From: Smittium culicis
Taxonomy: Eukaryota; Kickxellomycota; Harpellomycetes; Harpellales; Legeriomycetaceae
Reading direction: 5' to 3'
Assembly: GCA_001970855.1 (NCBI GenBank)
Contig: LSSN01003115.1
Coordinates: 1 to 10,978, forward strand
DNA length: 10,978 nt
In this document: positions 7,234-10,978 of the stretch, piece after piece
How positions within the stretch are numbered: the stretch's first letter is position 1
How the letters are laid out: each line of letters opens with the position of its first letter
Position numbers and translations under genes: made by a program
The notes under the pieces: generated by a model
Databases searched by the model: none
What the model saw: the letters and a program-made list of their open reading frames with translations, nothing else
Told to the model about the DNA's origin: nothing

Positions 7234-9390
7234 TTAAAGTTGGAAAAACTTGTCAAGGGGAGTGATGCTGATATCGTTAGTGTCTTGTTGCTGGACATCG
7301 ATGTAGTTTTTTGTTTTGAGGACGAGGACTTCGAAGAAGAGTTTAACGACGTCGGATTTAGGAGCTGTTTCGACGGTTGCGTTGAAGGAGATGGGTTTTT
7401 TACTGGCCTTTTTCGATTTTGGCTGGGCGATTTGGGCAGATAAGATGCCGATTGCGTCGTGAGTAGATTTGCTTAGCGATTGCTGGTCCAGCGACAGGCG
7501 GGAATTTGCAGATCGCGAAATTATGTCTGCGTTTTCGTCGTAAAGGGCGTTACCATTGCTGGGGTCAACTTCAGTTCCTTTGAACAGTGGCACGCGGTCG
7601 GTGCTTGTAATCATACTTGTATCGGTGCTGTCCATAATACTTTTTAGTTGGAGATCGAAATCGGTGTTTCCAAAGCTTATATCAGCAGTAGTTATTCGTT
7701 TTGGGCCGTTTGGGGTTTGGACAATACCATAGTTCATGAAGTAGCTATTGCTAGCGTTGGCGAAATCGCCGGCGGCGGCAGGATCTAAGTTTGCGAATGA
7801 ATCGGGGTCGCCGAAAGCGAAATTGTCGTTATCTAGCGATAAATTGAGATCATTGTCAAGGCCAAATTCGAAGGCACCTTCAAGGTGGAGGTTGGAGCTA
7901 TTGGGAGCGACTTGGTTAGACTCTAGAGAAGCATCGATAGAAAAACGAGTGTCGTTCAAGTTTGTGATTAAGTAATCAGTAGGGTTCATTAAAGTGGTTG
8001 CAAAGAGGCCTTTAATTTCAGTTGGAAAATCGAAAATTTTATTGACGAATGAAATGGCGGCGGTTCCAGAGTTAGAGGTAGGAGCAGAGTTGGAGTCCAA
8101 GTACTTTGGGATGGAGAGCATACTGGTGGGATCTTTGTAATTTTGTTTGAGTTTTGAGAGGGGGTAGTTGGTGATGTCGTCAAAGAGATCAACGCCAGCA
8201 AAGCGTTTTCGCTTTTTAGTAGCAGCATCAGCGTTTGGATCAGTGGCGTTGGCCATATTCGGGTCTAAAACTTCGGCTTCAGCTTGTTCCCAAGCAAAGT
8301 CATCCAAATTTGAGCCTCCTATTTGGTTTAATCTATCTTCGAACCTTAAACCTTCGCCAGCGCCCAAGATGCCTGAAGCATCGCCAATATTGGAGGAGCC
8401 AGCAATGGCAGAGACGTCAGCGGCCATAGATATGCCGTCCATTCCTAGGCCTTCGCCGATAAAGGAGTTGGGGCCAGCAAGGATGCTTTTGTCGCCCATT
8501 TCAAATCTTGAAACAGAGTCGAAAATACTTGGCTCGTTGAAAGGGATATTGGATTCTCTTCTTGCGACTTCGATGTCCATAGCGCTATCATCGCCAATGC
8601 GAATTCCGTTGTCGTTGTTATTTAGCCAGTCATCGCCTAAATCCAAACGAAATTCATCGTCTCTTCCTAGCAATTGGTCGGCGTAGTTTTGGTCGTTGAT
8701 GTTGTGTCTTGCAATCATAGATTCTTCGGGAAGTGTGATATCGCGTAAAGCGCTCATGTGGTTAGCGAACCTGTCACGGGCTCTGTTGTCGAAAATGGAG
8801 CTTTGACCAGCAAGGTGGCTTGAGGCATCGCCAAGGACTGAATCGTTTTCGAGCATGAAAGAGTAGCTGGAAAATAGCTTTGTTGGGAGCTGCATTTCAA
8901 ATTCAGATATTGTATCGGGCAAAGTGATTGCGTTTCTTTGGGCAATAGTTGCTTCAAGGATATCGACGACACCAGATCTAAAAGCCATTTTAATTTTTAG
9001 TAAGGCTTCTGAGCAGTCTTCCATGAGATATTTTGCTTTCTTCGAGTATATCTTTGAGACACCAAGCAATAGCTGGCCAGATAATCTTAAAGCTAAAGGC
9101 GGTTGATTGCTGCTAATCATAGCACCTACCGGAAATAGATTTTATTATTTTACATTTAATTATTTTGTGCGTGTTGGGATGGGGGGGGGGTGAAAATTAT
9201 AAACTAAAACTTCAGTGTATAAGGCTGAGTATTTATTAGAATAAGATTTAATATAGCTATACTTACCTACGGAGTTGACTATACTGGCTTGGATGAATTG
9301 GGCTTTGTTCATTTTCCTTTCCCAGTTAGCGGCTAGCCACACTTTGGATAAAGGACCATTTTGCAATAGTACAGCGTCCGAATAGAACAT
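7234..9390 (-). CDS. rad21: Cohesin subunit Rad21/Scc1 (kleisin)
   Basis: Two exons, 9390-9267 and 9125-7234, give 671 residues. The 141-nt intron has a GTAAGT donor and a TAG acceptor and is phase 1. The N-terminus (MFYSDAVLLQNGPLSKVWLA, then the LSGQLLLGV...KAKYLMEDCSEAL...KIKMAF stretch, residues 1 to about 95) is the kleisin domain that closes on the Smc3 head. The last about 50 residues (VVKLFFEVLVLKTKNYIDVQ) match the winged-helix domain that binds Smc1. The start Met in MFYSD fixes the first exon. The N-terminus resembles mitotic Rad21/Scc1, not meiotic Rec8. The middle is long, acidic and Asn/Asp-rich, with a basic cluster KKRKR (about 345-349) that may act as a nuclear signal. DIEVAR (about 225-230, bases 8560-8577) fits the separase consensus. 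The product would hold sister chromatids together until cleaved at anaphase. I found no ACGCGT cell-cycle box in the first 200 bp upstream. Confidence 0.93.
9181..9190. repeat. G10 tract (C10 on the coding strand) inside the rad21 intron
   Basis: Ten consecutive G residues lie within the 141-nt rad21 intron (9126-9266). On the gene's strand this is a C10 run about 55 nt before the acceptor. The rest of the intron is AT-rich, so the tract stands out. Confidence 0.85.
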
Positions 9391-10315
9391 TTGGAACGAT
9401 TTTTGTTTAGTCGTAAGTGTATCTTTAGTTGGGGTCAGTTGAGTAAAAGCGTAGTGATAAAATATTGATTGTTATCGCTATGTAGCTATAGATATTGTAA
9501 TTAAGTAAATTTATATGGTCTAAACATCAAACTGATAATTAATGCTGCCTTATTTTTATTTTATTTTTAATTTTTTCAAGTTTAGCAGTGAGATATAAAT
9601 GGATCTTTTAATGTACTTTTTCGTGTCAAGAAAATGTTTAAAAACGGATAAACGAGAGCATTTAATTAGCTGCAAGGAAAAATTAACAACAAATCTGTTT
9701 ATTTATTTATTTATTTTACAGAGTAATAGACTTTATTGTCAAAACAGTGTTGTCCAATAGAAATGGGGATGAGTGATAAAAAAGAAAATGCCAGTTAAAG
9801 AAGCACAGCCAATAACCATAGAGGACAAAATTTATAAGAGCATAAAGACGACATTGACTAAGCTTAGTAAATATAAACATATATTAAACATAAATGCACA
9901 GAACTAAAACTATAATGATTTTTGTTTTATTATCGTGGTTTAGATTAGAGGGTTTGAACTGTTGGATTAATGTTTAAAAAACGTGCATTTTCCCAAAAAC
10001 ATTGTAACTACACCAAATAGATATTAGAGGCATAAAACCTCAATTTGTGTGTTTAAAATTTTAATTCATAAAGTAAATATAATGATGAGTTGGAGGATAA
10101 TGAGAGAGTTTATTGCTACTAAATGACATTTTATTTCTTGTCTTCAGGGTGAGTATTTATTTTTAGCTAATTTGATATTAATAGGTATATAATAAATTTG
10201 TTTAGAATACACGAAAAAAAAGTACAAATTAAGGGTAACAAGAAGTGATGGATGTTCAATAGACTGTATAAAAGCTGATTATAGATAATAAAAACTAAAT
10301 AGAAAGACTAGCAAC
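9391..10315. other. AT-rich spacer upstream of rad21, with two weak small ORFs
   Basis: This 925-bp stretch lies between the rad21 start codon and the end of the next - strand gene, and must contain the rad21 promoter. Two + strand small reading frames occur: 9599-9760 (53 codons, crossing a TTTA repeat and a TTTTACAG acceptor-like site ending at 9721) and 9788-9907 (39 codons, Lys-rich, MPVKEAQPITIEDK start). Neither has recognisable homology. A CTTCAG/GGTGAGTA acceptor-donor pair occurs near 10142-10153. No tRNA or rRNA is seen. Confidence 0.5.
9698..9717. repeat. TTTA tetranucleotide repeat, four units plus TTTT
   Basis: Four tandem TTTA units occupy 9698-9713, followed by TTTT and then ACAG. 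The whole tract looks like a polypyrimidine/AT-rich lead into a possible splice acceptor at 9720-9721, but no exon is proven beside it. Confidence 0.6.
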
Positions 10316-10714
10316 TTAATTTACAACAACCACGTGAGGCTTGGCTAATTCTTTTTTTAATTGATAAAAAATTACATCTTTATCATCCATATGAATTCTG
10401 CATTTGTCGCCATAACAGCGATAGTTTCTGCATCCCTTATTTCTTCTTGTTGTAGCTGAGCATAAGATATTTTTATCCTGGCTAAAATTGGCTAATTTTC
10501 CGCTTAAATCAGAAACACCTTTATATGTTTCCAGTTGGGTAAGTTTTATGTATTTTTTATAGTCATTAGTTTTTCCTTTATCGTTTATATTGTATAAATA
10601 CAGCGAAGAAATTTCTTTAACTAGAGAGGAAATTTCATCTTTAATATTTTGCTCTTGGTTAGCATTTTCTATTTTAACGCTTTCTTCTTTAACTTTTATA
10701 TTAGTCTGGGCCAT
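10316..10714 (-). CDS. Small hypothetical protein with C-terminal Cys/His motif and N-terminal SUMO-consensus sites
   Basis: A single-exon frame of 132 residues starts at ATG 10714, with an in-frame stop about 21 bp upstream, and ends at TAA 10318-10316. I do not recognise the family. The N-terminal 30 residues are charged and contain three psi-Lys-x-Glu SUMO-acceptor motifs: VKEE (8-11), VKIE (13-16) and IKDE (24-27). The middle is helical-looking and Lys-rich. The C-terminus has Cys85, Cys95, Cys100, Cys105 and His108, spaced C-x9-C-x9-C-x2-H with an extra Cys, in the context CSATTRRNKGCRNY...CRIH. This resembles the short C-x-A-x-T-(K/R)-x-G-x-x-C...C-x-x-H zinc-binding motif found in assorted small proteins. 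Metal binding, SUMO modification and any nucleic-acid role are inferences. Codon and base composition match the AT-rich surroundings, so it looks native. Confidence 0.65.
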   Translation of the reverse strand: MAQTNIKVKEESVKIENANQEQNIKDEISSLVKEISSLYLYNINDKGKTNDYKKYIKLTQLETYKGVSDLSGKLANFSQDKNILCSATTRRNKGCRNYRCYGDKCRIHMDDKDVIFYQLKKELAKPHVVVVN

Positions 10715-10821
10715 AATGAGAAGTTTGAAAACTTATTTGTGCTTGATTCTTTTGCGGTACAAAAAGAGAGTATTTGTATTTAGGTAATATGTTGAATTCG
10801 ATTTGCTGATAATTGAAAAAG
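10715..10821. promoter_or_regulatory. Short possible divergent promoter region
   Basis: If the + strand gene at 10822 is real, these 107 bp are a shared upstream region between it and the - strand small protein gene. It is AT-rich, with no factor site that I can name. The call depends wholly on the right-hand gene model. Confidence 0.25.
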
Positions 10822-10978
10822 ATGTCTGATGATGTATTAAGTTCAGGTAAACTCTGATACTATTGAAGACAAAGCAAATAAACACATATGAGAAAAGTAT
10901 AGAATATTCGGAGGATTATTAGAGTACTTTTTATTGTGAAACTTACGTGGAAAGAATACAGGTCTAAAGGCTATCTTC
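10822..10978 (+). CDS. Possible 5' end of a divergent gene (two exons), truncated by window edge
   Basis: ATG at 10822 in an A-rich context opens MSDDVLSS plus one base, ending at CAG/GTAAAC (donor at 10847). A matching acceptor, AATACAG/G, ends at 10961. Joining 10822-10846 to 10962-10978 keeps the frame and reads on with Gly-Leu-Lys-Ala-Ile-Phe to the window end, with a 115-nt phase-1 intron. A very short first exon before an early intron is common in fungal genes. Against it, only about 14 residues are available, and a good donor-like GTAAGT also lies on the opposite strand at about 10942-10947. No family can be assigned. Confidence 0.3.

Noticed and set aside
8168..8686. A 172-codon + strand open frame antisense to rad21, with similar shorter ones at 7240-7443, 7748-7975, 8235-8429 and 8924-9106
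   Set aside because: They lie wholly inside the rad21 coding exon, whose kleisin domains are unmistakable. Their translations are Ser/Pro/Arg-rich mirror products with no recognisable domain.
1..10978. CRISPR array, bacterial operon or tRNA genes
   Set aside because: No regularly spaced direct repeats and no convincing A-box/B-box pair or cloverleaf were seen, and the introns show the DNA is eukaryotic.

Overview
The window reads as nuclear DNA of an AT-rich, intron-bearing fungus. Non-coding stretches fall to about 15-25% G+C, and the genes have short GT-AG introns of 74-141 nt. It also carries a fungal-type F-box protein of the Dia2/Pof3 kind, a Rad21/Scc1 cohesin kleisin, and a decayed LINE retrotransposon. 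The mix of very AT-rich spacers and LINE content would fit an early-diverging fungus such as Harpellales/Kickxellomycotina. That placement is inference from gene character, not from any search.

Left third (1 to about 2555, + strand): the 3' part of a non-LTR retrotransposon whose 5' end lies outside the window. An AP-type endonuclease domain is followed by a basic linker and a reverse transcriptase, broken by at least two frameshifts and three or four stop codons. It is much more GC-rich than the DNA beside it. After it come an A8T8 palindrome and three hairpin-forming inverted repeats (2569-2732), then a gene-poor AT-rich spacer to 4340. Inside that spacer is a GC island at about 3700-3866 with a long imperfect hairpin and a repeated 11-mer.

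Centre (4341-9390): two well-supported genes facing each other. The first is a five-exon TPR / F-box / leucine-rich-repeat protein on the + strand, by architecture the Dia2/Pof3 substrate receptor of an SCF ubiquitin ligase. The second is a two-exon Rad21/Scc1 cohesin subunit on the - strand. Their 413-bp shared 3' region holds a 12-bp perfect inverted repeat. Both products act on replicating or segregating chromosomes, but nothing in the sequence shows that they are co-regulated.

Right part (9391-10978): a 925-bp AT-rich spacer, which includes the rad21 upstream region and two weak small ORFs. Then a 132-residue - strand protein that I cannot name, with three SUMO-consensus sites at its N-terminus and a Cys/His metal-binding-like motif at its C-terminus. 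A possible divergent + strand gene begins at 10822 with a 25-nt first exon and runs off the window. The best candidates for something undescribed are the small SUMO-motif/Cys-His protein and the two structured GC islands.
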